64,000 bases of DNA, from NCBI RefSeq assembly GCF_003852425.1, contig NZ_QAJN01000001.1, positions 248,001 through 312,000 on the forward strand, written 5' to 3'. Shown piece by piece: positions 46,686 to 57,018 of the stretch (positions are counted from its first letter, which is position 1; every line of letters begins with the position of its first letter). This DNA comes from Paucibacter sp. KBW04. GTDB taxonomy: Bacteria > Pseudomonadota > Gammaproteobacteria > Burkholderiales > Burkholderiaceae_C. The notes under the pieces were generated by a model. It ran no database searches. It saw only the letters and a list, made by a program, of their open reading frames with translations, and was not told the origin of the DNA. The translations under genes were made by a program, and so were the position numbers.

Positions 46686-47387
46686 TCAGCTCTCGGCTTT
46701 GAGCAAATAGCCCAGGCCGCGCAGGGTCACGATGCGCGCGTTGGTGGCGGCTAACTTCTTGCGCAAGCGGTAGGCGACCACCTCGATGGCATCGGGCTGG
46801 ACCTCGTCGGCATCGCCAAACACCAGGCTGCTCAGGCGCTCCTTGCTGAGCGCTTGGCCGGGTCTTGCCAACAGGGCGCGTAAGAGCGCCGCCTCGCGCG
46901 GCGGCAGCTCCAGTGGCAGGCCCATGTGATAGACGGCGTCGCTGAGCGTGTCGGCACGCAGGCCGCAGAAGCTGGCGCCGTCGCCGCTGCTCTCGCCGCT
47001 GCCCAGGCCGGCCTGAGCGCCAGAGCCCTGGCGGCGGCGGGCTAGGGCGCGCACCCGCGCTTCCAGCTCATCCAGGTCGAAGGGCTTGGGCAGATAGTCG
47101 TCGGCCCCGATATTGAGGCCCAGGATGCGGTCGCCCACGGTGCCGCGGGCGGTCAGGATGATGACGGGCGTGCCGAGTTTTTCGGCTCTTGCGTCGGACA
47201 GCAACTCCAGGCCATCGCGGCCGGGCAGGGAGAGGTCGAGCAGCACCACATCGGGCTTGCACTCGCGCCAGCGCGCCAGGGCCTGGGCGCCGTCGCCGCA
47301 GCAGGTCACGCGGATGCCGCGGCGCTCGAAGGAGCGTTGCAGGGTGGCCTGCATCGCCGCATTGTCTTCAATCAGCAGCAAATTCAT
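46686..47387 (-). CDS. Response regulator, OmpR/TctD type
   Basis: A 233-residue regulator: receiver domain (MNLLLIEDNAAMQATLQRSFE, phosphoacceptor Asp in DVVLLDLSLPGRDG, KPF near residue 101) and a C-terminal winged helix (LELPPREAALLRALLARPGQALSKERLSSLVFG). It is paired with the kinase gene that follows after 4 bp and is divergent from the porin-tctCBA operon across a 263-bp gap that should hold its binding sites. In Pseudomonas and Salmonella TctD activates the tctCBA system. Confidence 0.88.
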   Translation of the reverse strand: MNLLLIEDNAAMQATLQRSFERRGIRVTCCGDGAQALARWRECKPDVVLLDLSLPGRDGLELLSDARAEKLGTPVIILTARGTVGDRILGLNIGADDYLPKPFDLDELEARVRALARRRQGSGAQAGLGSGESSGDGASFCGLRADTLSDAVYHMGLPLELPPREAALLRALLARPGQALSKERLSSLVFGDADEVQPDAIEVVAYRLRKKLAATNARIVTLRGLGYLLKAES

Positions 47388-47650
47388 GCCGGCACGATAC
47401 CAGTGTCAAAGGGGCGCCGGGTCGCCTCAAGCCGCCTTTCCCGCTTGAGGGTGGTGCAGACCGCCCCGGGGCGCTCATCAATAGCCATCGACCTTGTACG
47501 GCGCTTCTACAGGTTTTCCCCAGGGTGGTGGACAGCGATTTGACAGCCTCGCTACGCACCATTCGGGCTCGTCAAGTGCCGCCTTGGTGCAGCGAAGAGG
47601 GCTGTGCTGGTGCTCGACGTTCACAACAACATTTCACGGAGAACCCATTG

Positions 47651-48691
47651 ATGAGCAAGAACAAATCCCTGTTGGCCCGCCCCGCTACGACCACTTTGCT
47701 CGCGGCATTGCTGCTGGGCCTGGGCGGCGTGGCGCAGGCGCAGTCCAGCGTCACCGTCTTCGGTGTTCTTGATCTGGGCGTGCAATACCTGAAGAACGGC
47801 GACAAGTCGCTGACCCAGCAAAGCATCGACGGCCTGCAGACCAGCCGCATCGGCTTTCGCGGTGTTGAGGACCTGGGCCAGGGCCTGCAAGCTAAATTCC
47901 ATCTGGAAGGTGCGATCGGCCCCGACACCGGTGCGGGTGGCGACTGGCGTCGTCGTGCCACGGTGAGCCTGGACAGTGACGCATTGGGCGAACTGCGACT
48001 GGGCCGTGACTACACCCCCTCGTTCTGGAACATCAGCCGTTTCAACGTTTTTGGCACCAACGGCGTGGCCGGTGCCAACAATATGATCTACGGCTTTGAC
48101 GGCAAGTCCTCGACGGCCAAGACCGTGGTCCGCTCGGACAATACCGTGGGCTACCACCTGCCGGACAATCTGGGCGGCGTCTACGGTCAGTTCATGGTGG
48201 CGCCGGGCGAAGGCTCGACCGGCAAGCTGCTGGGTCTGCGCCTGGGTTATGCGTCGGGCCCCTTCGATACCGCCGCCGCTTACTCGCAGACCGACAACAA
48301 CGCCGCTGGTGACAAGTTCAAGGTCTACAACCTGGGCGCCAGCTACAAGGTTGGTGACGCGCAGTTGATGGCGCTGTACCACGTCAGCGAGCAGACCGTG
48401 CGCAAGCAAAGCAACTGGGTGCTGGGCGGCACTTACAAGATCGGCGCCGGCCTTGTGCGCGCCAGTTTTGTGCAGTCCAAGAACACCCATTCGGTCACCG
48501 GAAATGACTACACCGGCAATCTGATCGCCCTGGGTTATCGCCACAATCTGTCCAAGCGCACGGCGCTCTACACCACCGTGTCGCGCGTCACCAATAGCGA
48601 CAAGGGCGTGTTCCTGATTCAAGGCGGCTCCGACGTCTTGCCGGGCCAGAGCTCGGGCGGTGTCGAGGCGGGCATCTACCACGCCTTCTGA
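47651..48691 (+). CDS. Outer-membrane general porin
   Basis: A 346-residue Gram-negative porin of the Burkholderiales type. A signal peptide (ends LGGVAQAQ) is followed by SSVTVFGVLDLGVQYL, SRIGFRGVEDLGQGLQAKFHLEG, RRATVSLDSDALGELRLGRDYTPSFW and the terminal aromatic signature AGIYHAF. Such proteins are trimeric 16-strand barrels. It is first in a cluster with tctCBA, the place occupied by the porin OpdH in Pseudomonas, so it probably admits the tricarboxylate substrate. GGAGA precedes the ATG by 9 nt. Confidence 0.92.
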   Translation: MSKNKSLLARPATTTLLAALLLGLGGVAQAQSSVTVFGVLDLGVQYLKNGDKSLTQQSIDGLQTSRIGFRGVEDLGQGLQAKFHLEGAIGPDTGAGGDWRRRATVSLDSDALGELRLGRDYTPSFWNISRFNVFGTNGVAGANNMIYGFDGKSSTAKTVVRSDNTVGYHLPDNLGGVYGQFMVAPGEGSTGKLLGLRLGYASGPFDTAAAYSQTDNNAAGDKFKVYNLGASYKVGDAQLMALYHVSEQTVRKQSNWVLGGTYKIGAGLVRASFVQSKNTHSVTGNDYTGNLIALGYRHNLSKRTALYTTVSRVTNSDKGVFLIQGGSDVLPGQSSGGVEAGIYHAF

Positions 48692-48699
48692 CCCCCTGT

Positions 48700-48722
48700 G
48701 AGGCCCGCATCTGTCGGGCCTC
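48700..48722 (+). other. Hairpin between porin and tctC
   Basis: GAGGCCCG (48700-48707) and CGGGCCTC (48715-48722) form an 8-bp stem without a T-run, just after the porin stop. It could stabilise or partly terminate the porin message, allowing more porin than transporter. Confidence 0.55.
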
Positions 48723-48815
48723 CAAGCGAGGGCGAGGTCCTATAGTGGCCGATTCGGCATAGAGGCCTTGCCTTCATCACCTCCATCCATCTCAAGCAGT
48801 CAACGGGAGACATTG

Positions 48816-49778
48816 ATGCGTCGCGATACTTTTCTGAAATCCCTGCTGGCACTGGGCGCTGCAGGCAGCCTGCCTTTGGCGGCCCGCGCTTCCGGCCTCA
48901 ATCTGAAGATGATGTTGCCCGCCAACCCGGGCGGCGGCTGGGACACCACCGGCCGTGCCTTGGGCAAGGCCATCCAGGATGCCGGTTTGGCCGCCACGGT
49001 CAATTACGACAACAAGGGTGGCGCGGCCGGCGCCATCGGCCTGGCGCAATTCGTCAATGCCAGCAAGGGTGACCCGAATGCCTTGATGGTGATGGGTGCG
49101 GTGATGTTGGGTGGTTTGATAACCGGCCGTCCGCCGGTGTCGCTGGACAAGGCCACGCCCATCGCGCGCCTGACCAGCGAATACAACGTTTTCGTGCTGC
49201 CCGCCAACTCCCCCTTCAAGACCATGCAAGAGGTGGTCGACCAATTGAAGAAGGACCCGGGCAGCGTCAAGTGGGGCGGCGGCTCGCGCGGCTCCACCGA
49301 GCATATCGCCGCGGCCATGCTGGCCCGCGCCGTGGGCGTGGACCCCAGCCGCATCAACTACGTCGCTTTCCGGGGCGGCGGTGAGGCCACGGCCGCCATC
49401 CTGGGCGGCAACGTCACCATTGGCGGCAGCGGCTATAGCGAGTTCGCACCCTATATCGCCAGCGGCAAGATGCGCGCCCTGGCCATCACGGCCGACACCC
49501 GTCTGCCCGGCGTCAATGTGCCCACGCTCAAGCAGCTGGGCATCGATGTGGTGATCGGCAACTGGCGCGGCGTCTACGGCGCCCCCGGCATCACCCCGGC
49601 CCAGCGCAAGGCCCTGACCGATCTGGTCGTCGCCGCCACCAAGAGCCGCGCCTGGACCGAAGCCCTGGCCAAGAACAACTGGACCAGTGCCGTGCTGACC
49701 GGCCCGGCCTTTGACAAATTCGTCGACGACGAGTTCGCCAGCCTGCGCGCTGTGATGGTCAAGAGCGGGATGATCTGA
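48816..49778 (+). CDS. tctC: Tripartite tricarboxylate transporter, periplasmic binding protein
   Basis: Bug/TctC-family solute-binding protein that captures the tricarboxylate in the periplasm. The signal peptide is MRRDTFLKSLLALGAAGSLP and onward to about residue 26. LKMMLPANPGGGWDTTGRAL, IARLTSEYNVFVLPANSPF, VKWGGGSRGSTEHIAA and GVYGAPGITPAQRKALTD are typical. The start ATG 48816 has GGGAGA 6 nt upstream (320 residues); an earlier in-frame start at 48768 adds a non-signal tail and is rejected. Confidence 0.92.
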   Translation: MRRDTFLKSLLALGAAGSLPLAARASGLNLKMMLPANPGGGWDTTGRALGKAIQDAGLAATVNYDNKGGAAGAIGLAQFVNASKGDPNALMVMGAVMLGGLITGRPPVSLDKATPIARLTSEYNVFVLPANSPFKTMQEVVDQLKKDPGSVKWGGGSRGSTEHIAAAMLARAVGVDPSRINYVAFRGGGEATAAILGGNVTIGGSGYSEFAPYIASGKMRALAITADTRLPGVNVPTLKQLGIDVVIGNWRGVYGAPGITPAQRKALTDLVVAATKSRAWTEALAKNNWTSAVLTGPAFDKFVDDEFASLRAVMVKSGMI

Positions 49779-49813
49779 AGTTGATAGGCCCCCGGCCCAG
49801 CGGGTACGCTGGT

Positions 49814-49860
49814 CCGCCCCCCCGCGGGGGCGGCGATGCTTGGCGGATTGACCGCCAAGC
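49814..49860 (+). repeat. Two adjacent perfect hairpins between tctC and tctB
   Basis: CCGCCCCC (49814-49821) / GGGGGCGG (49826-49833) with a 4-nt loop is followed after 4 bp by GCTTGGCGG (49838-49846) / CCGCCAAGC (49852-49860) with a 5-nt loop. Both stems are perfect. They lie in a 183-bp gap inside the transporter operon. Confidence 0.7.
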
Positions 49861-49961
49861 GTCTCGCCAAGGCGGGCCGGCTTGGGGCGGCCCGGCGCTC
49901 GGCCCGAAATACCCTGGCCGTTGGGGCCGACGATGGAATGAACGCGAAATGGAATTTTGAG

Positions 49962-50498
49962 ATGGCTGATGAGCAACAAGCGGACGAAGCCGGTTCGCAG
50001 CGCGACCCGCGCTGGCAAATGGGCGTCAGCCTGGGTGTGCTGGCCCTGGCCTTGGGCCTGGGCTTGGGGGCGCGGACGATTTCCGACTTCGCCGGTTACG
50101 GCGGTGTGGCGCCAAACTTTCTGCCCTGGGTGGTGGCCGGCTTGCTAGGTGTTTGCTCACTCTTCCTTTTGAAAGAGGCCGCGCAAGGCGGCTTCCGTGA
50201 AATGGGCGATGCCGACGGCGCTCCGCGCGGCCATTGGGCCGGTTTTGTGTGGGTCTCGGCCGGCTTGTTGCTGAATGCCTGGCTGATCACCAGCCTGGGC
50301 TTCATCCTCAGCTGTGCGCTTTGTTATGTGCTGGCCATTCGTGGCTTCCGTTCCGCGGAAGACCGCCTGGACCTGCGCCCCCGCATCTGGCTGCAAGACG
50401 CGCTGGTGGGCATGGCGATTTCGGCGCCAGTGTTCTGGGGCTTTACTCAATTGCTGGCCATTAATTTGCCTGGCCTCAGCAATACGGGATGGATTTGA
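49962..50498 (+). CDS. tctB: Tripartite tricarboxylate transporter, small membrane subunit
   Basis: TctB-family protein with four hydrophobic segments (for example WQMGVSLGVLALALGLGLGA and WAGFVWVSAGLLLNAWLI), 178 residues from ATG 49962. GGAA lies about 8 nt upstream of this ATG; ATG 49938 is another possible start and 49836 an unlikely longer one. Its 3' end overlaps tctA by 10 bp, implying coupled translation of the two membrane subunits. Confidence 0.88.
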   Translation: MADEQQADEAGSQRDPRWQMGVSLGVLALALGLGLGARTISDFAGYGGVAPNFLPWVVAGLLGVCSLFLLKEAAQGGFREMGDADGAPRGHWAGFVWVSAGLLLNAWLITSLGFILSCALCYVLAIRGFRSAEDRLDLRPRIWLQDALVGMAISAPVFWGFTQLLAINLPGLSNTGWI

Positions 50499-51994
50499 TG
50501 TTGGACGTTTGGAACCAGTTGTTGCAGGGTTTCGCCACGGCGGGCACGCCGGTCAATCTGATGTGGGCCCTGGTGGGCTGCACCATTGGCACGGCGGTGG
50601 GCGTGCTGCCGGGCATAGGCCCGGCCACGGCCGTGGCCATGCTCTTGCCCATCACGCTGAAGGTGGACCCGACCGCCTCGATGATCTTCTTCGCCGGCAT
50701 TTACTACGGTGCCATGTACGGCGGCTCCACCACCTCCATCTTGCTCAACACCCCCGGCGAGGCCGGCTCCATGGTGACGGCGCTGGAGGGCAACAAAATG
50801 GCCAAGAGCGGCCGCGCAGGCGCAGCGTTAGCGACGGCGGCCATCGGTTCTTTTGTGGCCGGCACCATCGCCACCGTGCTGGTGACGCTGTTCGCGCCCC
50901 TGGTGGCCGAACATGCGGTCAAGCTGGGCCCGCCCGAATACTTTTTGCTGATGCTCTTGGCCTTCATCACCGTCAGCGCGGTGCTGGGTCAAAGCATGGT
51001 GCGTGGCCTGACGGCGCTGGGCATTGGCCTGGCCCTGGGCCTGATCGGCATTGACCAGATCTCCGGCACGGCCCGCTACACCGGCGATGTGCCGGAGCTG
51101 ATGGACGGCGTCGAGGTGGTACTGATCGCCGTGGGCTTGTTCGCGGTGGCCGAGGCGCTCTACGCCGTGCTCTACCAGGGCAAGGAGGTGGAGACGCACA
51201 ACCGCATGAGCTCGGTGCATATGAGCAAGAGCGAGTGGCGACGTTCCTGGCCCTCTTGGCTGCGCGGCACCTTCATCGGCTTCCCCTTCGGCTGCATCCC
51301 GGCCGGGGGCAGCGAGATCCCGACCTTCTTGAGCTATGCCACCGAGAAGAAGCTGGCCAAGGACAAGCAAGCCTTTGGCACTACCGGCGCGATCGAAGGT
51401 GTGGCGGGGCCCGAGGCAGCCAATAACGCGGCCATCACCGCCACCCTGATCCCGCTGCTGACCCTGGGCATCCCGACCAGCAATACCGCGGCCATCCTGT
51501 TGGGCGCTTTTCAGAACTACGGCATCCAGCCCGGCCCGCAGCTGTTCGATACCAACGGTGCGCTGGTCTGGGCCTTGATCGCCTCGCTCTATATCGGCAA
51601 CGTCATGCTGTTGGTGCTCAACCTGCCGCTGGTGGGCCTGTGGGTCAAGCTGTTGAAGGTGCCCAAGGCGCCGCTGTATGCCGGCATCCTGATCTTTGCC
51701 ACCGTGGGTGTTTACGGCATGCGCCAGAGCGCGTTTGACCTCTTCTTGCTCTACGCCATCGGCGTGCTGGGCGTGGTGATGCGGCGTTATCGCTTCCCGA
51801 CCGCACCGGTGGTGGTGGGCATGATTCTGGGTCCCTTGGCCGAGGCGCAGCTGCGCAATGCCCTGTCCATCGGCGAAGGCCACTGGGGGGTGTTCGTGGA
51901 TCGACCCATGTCGGTCTTCTTGCTGGTGGTGCTGGGGGCGCTGATCGTGTTGCCGCGCCTGGCAGCCTGGCGCAAGCGGGCGCGCAGCGCCTGA
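50489..51994 (+). CDS. tctA: Tripartite tricarboxylate transporter, large membrane subunit
   Basis: The 501-residue TctA channel subunit with about 11-12 membrane helices. Family signatures are [92 protein letters not shown] and a second GIPTSN-type repeat. It works with TctB and TctC using an ion gradient. It overlaps tctB by 10 bp and is followed by a terminator. Confidence 0.94.
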   Translation: MDLMLDVWNQLLQGFATAGTPVNLMWALVGCTIGTAVGVLPGIGPATAVAMLLPITLKVDPTASMIFFAGIYYGAMYGGSTTSILLNTPGEAGSMVTALEGNKMAKSGRAGAALATAAIGSFVAGTIATVLVTLFAPLVAEHAVKLGPPEYFLLMLLAFITVSAVLGQSMVRGLTALGIGLALGLIGIDQISGTARYTGDVPELMDGVEVVLIAVGLFAVAEALYAVLYQGKEVETHNRMSSVHMSKSEWRRSWPSWLRGTFIGFPFGCIPAGGSEIPTFLSYATEKKLAKDKQAFGTTGAIEGVAGPEAANNAAITATLIPLLTLGIPTSNTAAILLGAFQNYGIQPGPQLFDTNGALVWALIASLYIGNVMLLVLNLPLVGLWVKLLKVPKAPLYAGILIFATVGVYGMRQSAFDLFLLYAIGVLGVVMRRYRFPTAPVVVGMILGPLAEAQLRNALSIGEGHWGVFVDRPMSVFLLVVLGALIVLPRLAAWRKRARSA

Positions 51995-52018
51995 GCGGCC
52001 TGCCGCTGACTTAAAAAG

Positions 52019-52047
52019 AAAAGCCGCTCGGCCAGAGCGGCTTTTTT
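52019..52047. terminator. Bidirectional terminator between tctA and hemH
   Basis: AAAGCCGCTC (52020-52029) and GAGCGGCTTT (52035-52044) form a stem with A-rich and T-rich flanks on both sides. It lies between the convergent genes tctA and hemH and can work on both strands. Confidence 0.85.
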
Positions 52048-52062
52048 GTTGGCGGGCAGGAC

Positions 52063-53154
52063 TCAGTCCTTGGCGCCCAGGGCCAGGGCGCGTTCGCGCT
52101 GGCGCTGCAAGCCGCCAGCGTCCGGCGCTTCTTGCGTGGGCCAGCCTTGCAGATGGCGCTCGGCCAGGGCGCTTAGAGCGCGCATGCCGGCCGGGTCGTC
52201 ATTGAGGCAGGGGATGTAGTCGAACTTCTGGCCGCCGGCTTGCAAGAACGCGTCGCGGGCCTCCAGACTGATTTCTTCCAAGGTCTCCAGGCAATCGGCG
52301 CTGAAGCCGGGGCAGATCACCGCGACATGGCGCAGGCCTTCGGCCGCCAGCTTCTTGAGTGTGGGCTCGGTATAGGGCTCCAACCATTTGGCCTTGCCGA
52401 AGCGGCTTTGGAAGGTCACCACATACTCCGTCTTGCTCAGCCCCAGGCTCTCGGCCAGCAGGCGGCCGGTCTTCAGGCATTCGCAGTGGTAGGGGTCGCC
52501 CAGCTCCAGGGTACGGGCCGGCATGCCGTGGAAGCTCATCACTAGCTTTTCTGGCCGGCCGTGTGCGGCCCAGTGGCGGCGCACGCTGTCGGCCAGGGCG
52601 GCGATGTAGAGCGGGTCGTCGTGGTAGCGGTTGACAAAGCGCAGTTCGGGCAGGTGGCGGGTCTTGAGCGCCCAATTCGCGACATCGTCCACCACGCTGG
52701 CGGTGGTGGCGCCCGAGTACTGCGGATAGGCCGGCAAGACCAGCACCCGGGTCACGCCCTCGGCGCGCAGGGCGCTCAAGGTGCTGGCGATGGAGGGTTG
52801 GCCGTAGCGCATGGCATAGCGCACGCTGATTTTGTGGCCGCGCTCGCCCAAATGGCCTTGCAGGAGCTTGGCCTGCTTTTCGGTCCAGACCTTGAGGGGC
52901 GAGCCCTCGCTGGTCCAGATGCTGGCGTACTTGGCCGCCGACTTGGCCGGCCGCACCCGCAGGATGATGCCGTGCAGAATCGCCTTCCAGACGATGCGGG
53001 GGATCTCCACCACCCGCGGGTCACTCAGGAACTGAGCCAGGTAGCGACGCAGGGCCGGCGCGGTCGGTGCATCGGGCGTGCCCAGATTGCAATACAGCAC
53101 GGCCGTTTTGGGCGTGCTGCCGTGGCTGAAGGGGGCTTCGGGTTGGGTGCTCAT
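52063..53154 (-). CDS. hemH: Ferrochelatase
   Basis: Inserts Fe2+ into protoporphyrin IX, the last step of heme synthesis. The 363-residue protein has NLGTPDAPTAPALRRYLAQFLSDPRVVEIPR, VLPAYPQYSGATTASVVDDV, the catalytic-histidine segment SFHGMPARTLELGDPYHCEC, TFQSRFGKAKWLEPYTEPTL and ICPGFSADCLETLEEI. Soluble or peripheral, as usual for proteobacteria. It converges on tctA. Confidence 0.95.
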   Translation of the reverse strand: MSTQPEAPFSHGSTPKTAVLYCNLGTPDAPTAPALRRYLAQFLSDPRVVEIPRIVWKAILHGIILRVRPAKSAAKYASIWTSEGSPLKVWTEKQAKLLQGHLGERGHKISVRYAMRYGQPSIASTLSALRAEGVTRVLVLPAYPQYSGATTASVVDDVANWALKTRHLPELRFVNRYHDDPLYIAALADSVRRHWAAHGRPEKLVMSFHGMPARTLELGDPYHCECLKTGRLLAESLGLSKTEYVVTFQSRFGKAKWLEPYTEPTLKKLAAEGLRHVAVICPGFSADCLETLEEISLEARDAFLQAGGQKFDYIPCLNDDPAGMRALSALAERHLQGWPTQEAPDAGGLQRQRERALALGAKD

Positions 53155-53195
53155 CCAGCCATTGTCGCAAGCCCGCGGCTTGCTCGCCGCAAGAT

Positions 53196-54164
53196 TCAGC
53201 GGCGTCCTCGGCTTTGACTCAGGCTGAGCGGCTCGGTGTCGGCAAAGTGCAGCACTTCAAAGCGCACGACGGGGGAGGTCGCATCGATGGGCGGGCTGCC
53301 CAGGCCGATCACGCCACTGCCGTGCAGCGTGCAGCTGCCACGCTTGAGGCTGACGATTTCGCCATCTGCCCCGAAGCGCACAAAGGTGCCGTTGTAGCTG
53401 AGGTCGGTGATGGAGAAGCTGCCGCCATGCCAGTCGATGCGGGCGTGCGAGCGCGAGACCCGACCGTCGGTAATGCAGTAGGTGGCCTGCACGCTGCGGC
53501 CCAGCACGATGGGCATGCTGTCGATGTCAAACACCCGGTCCAGATCCATCCACTGCAGCCGTATGCCGTCGGGCTCGACGGCGTGGACGACCTCGCCGAA
53601 TTGGGTCGCGGCCATATCGCCGCCTTGAGTGGGTTGGTCCAGCACATGGACGTGAACCGGTTCGCTGCGGCCGCGTACCGCGATGCGGTCCAGGCTGCGA
53701 AAACGCGCTTTTTGCATGCTGGGCAGGCCCAGCAAGACCTCGACGGTGATCAGGGTTTCGTTGTCGCCGGCATGGTCCAGCAAGCGGGCTGCAACGTTGA
53801 CGGCATCGCCAAAGCAGTCGCCATTCATTTCCACCACTTCGCCGCGCGCCAGGGCGACTTGCATGCGCAGGGCGCGCAGGCTGGGTGAGCCGCCCTGTAG
53901 CTTGCCGCGTGCGACGACGCGCTCCAGCAATTCGTGCATGCGGATGGCGGAGCGCACACCGTCTCGGGGGGTCTCAAACACGGCCATCAGGCCATCGCCC
54001 AGGGTCTTGATCAGCTTGCCATGGCATTCGCCAACGGCCTGGCCGATCATGCTGACCGTCTGCGTCACCAGAGCCGTGGCCTCGGCATTGCCCAGGGATT
54101 CGAAAATCGCAGTGCTGCCGCGCAAGTCGGCAAACAAAACAGTGCGTTCCCGGATCTGGGGCAT
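53196..54164 (-). CDS. Class III adenylate cyclase fused to FHA domain
   Basis: A 322-residue cytoplasmic fusion. In the N-terminal cyclase domain (about residues 5-180) all catalytic positions appear present: metal Asp 13 (FADLRGST) and Asp 57, adenine-specifying Lys 53 (KTLGDG) and Asp 116, and Asn 123/Arg 127 (VNVAARL) for the transition state. The C-terminal FHA domain (about 210-290) has GRS, GRVSRSHARI and DLSYNGTFV, the phosphothreonine-binding residues. So cAMP synthesis may be controlled by binding a phosphorylated partner. It lies 41 bp upstream of hemH on the same strand. No kinase is adjacent. Confidence 0.88.
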   Translation of the reverse strand: MPQIRERTVLFADLRGSTAIFESLGNAEATALVTQTVSMIGQAVGECHGKLIKTLGDGLMAVFETPRDGVRSAIRMHELLERVVARGKLQGGSPSLRALRMQVALARGEVVEMNGDCFGDAVNVAARLLDHAGDNETLITVEVLLGLPSMQKARFRSLDRIAVRGRSEPVHVHVLDQPTQGGDMAATQFGEVVHAVEPDGIRLQWMDLDRVFDIDSMPIVLGRSVQATYCITDGRVSRSHARIDWHGGSFSITDLSYNGTFVRFGADGEIVSLKRGSCTLHGSGVIGLGSPPIDATSPVVRFEVLHFADTEPLSLSQSRGRR

Positions 54165-54260
54165 GGGTTGAGGTGGCGCGGTGCGCTAGATGAATCGTTG
54201 TGAAGAAATTTCCCGCAGTTTAGTCGAGCAATTCACGCTTTGTTACCGGGAATTGGCCAT

Positions 54261-54290
54261 AAAAAAGGGGCTGGATTGCTCCAGCCCCTT
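54261..54290 (-). terminator. Terminator downstream of rpoD
   Basis: An 11-bp stem (AAGGGGCTGGA 54265-54275 with TCCAGCCCCTT 54280-54290), 4-nt loop, and a T-run (TTTTTT) on the minus strand. It is 109 bp past the rpoD stop. The rest of the 54165-54399 gap shows no gene. Confidence 0.85.
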
Positions 54291-54399
54291 GGGGTCAATT
54301 CAGGCTTCAAGCGTCAACTTGTGCCTGCGGCGCAAATTCCGTATGGCCCGCATAGCGGGACATGCCGCCTTGCGGCGGCTACGCATCTGCCCGACTTGA

Positions 54400-56634
<2,235 letters not shown>

Positions 56635-57018
56635 GCAAATCCTCGGGTGGATGGGGCGGGCGGGGCCAGGGATTGGAAATACTGGGATTCTTGCAAAAAT
56701 ATTTTTGCAAAAACCTGATTGAACAATGCAGTAGCCACCTGGGGGCGTTTACTGCGCTTTTCAAGGCGAAGCTCGACCCAGGTGGCTTTCATGCGCCAGG
56801 GCCAACTTTGATACTCAAAGATAGGCCATGACGTGGCGCGTGCAAATTAGCGTGTACCTTTGACTGTCGGCAGCGCTTGGCGGATACAGGTGGCCTTGAT
56901 ACCGCTATGGGTGCCCAGTTTCGCTGGGTGGCCGGGTCCGGCAAATCGCTGCGGTCACTTTTGCCGCGCGCGAAAAGCGTGGATTATCAGGGAAACGCCG
57001 CCCCCGGTCAAAACCGAT
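56635..57018. other. rpoD leader/dnaG-rpoD intergenic region
   Basis: A 384-bp gap. It holds an 11-bp perfect inverted repeat (AGCCACCTGGG 56733-56743 with CCCAGGTGGCT 56777-56787) overlapping a candidate sigma-32 promoter. A smaller hairpin (GCCCAG/CTGGGT, about 56910-56930) is also present. No reading frame of note. Confidence 0.5.
56737..56765 (-). promoter_or_regulatory. Candidate sigma-32 promoter upstream of rpoD
   Basis: On the minus strand CTTGAAA (56759-56765) is followed, after 14 bp, by CCCCAGGT (56737-56744), one mismatch from CCCCATNT. It is about 100 bp upstream of rpoD. In Escherichia coli rpoD also has a heat-shock promoter. Confidence 0.55.

Noticed and set aside
54190-54399. 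69-codon plus-strand frame after the cyclase-FHA gene
   Set aside because: It runs through the rpoD terminator hairpin and shows no family signal.
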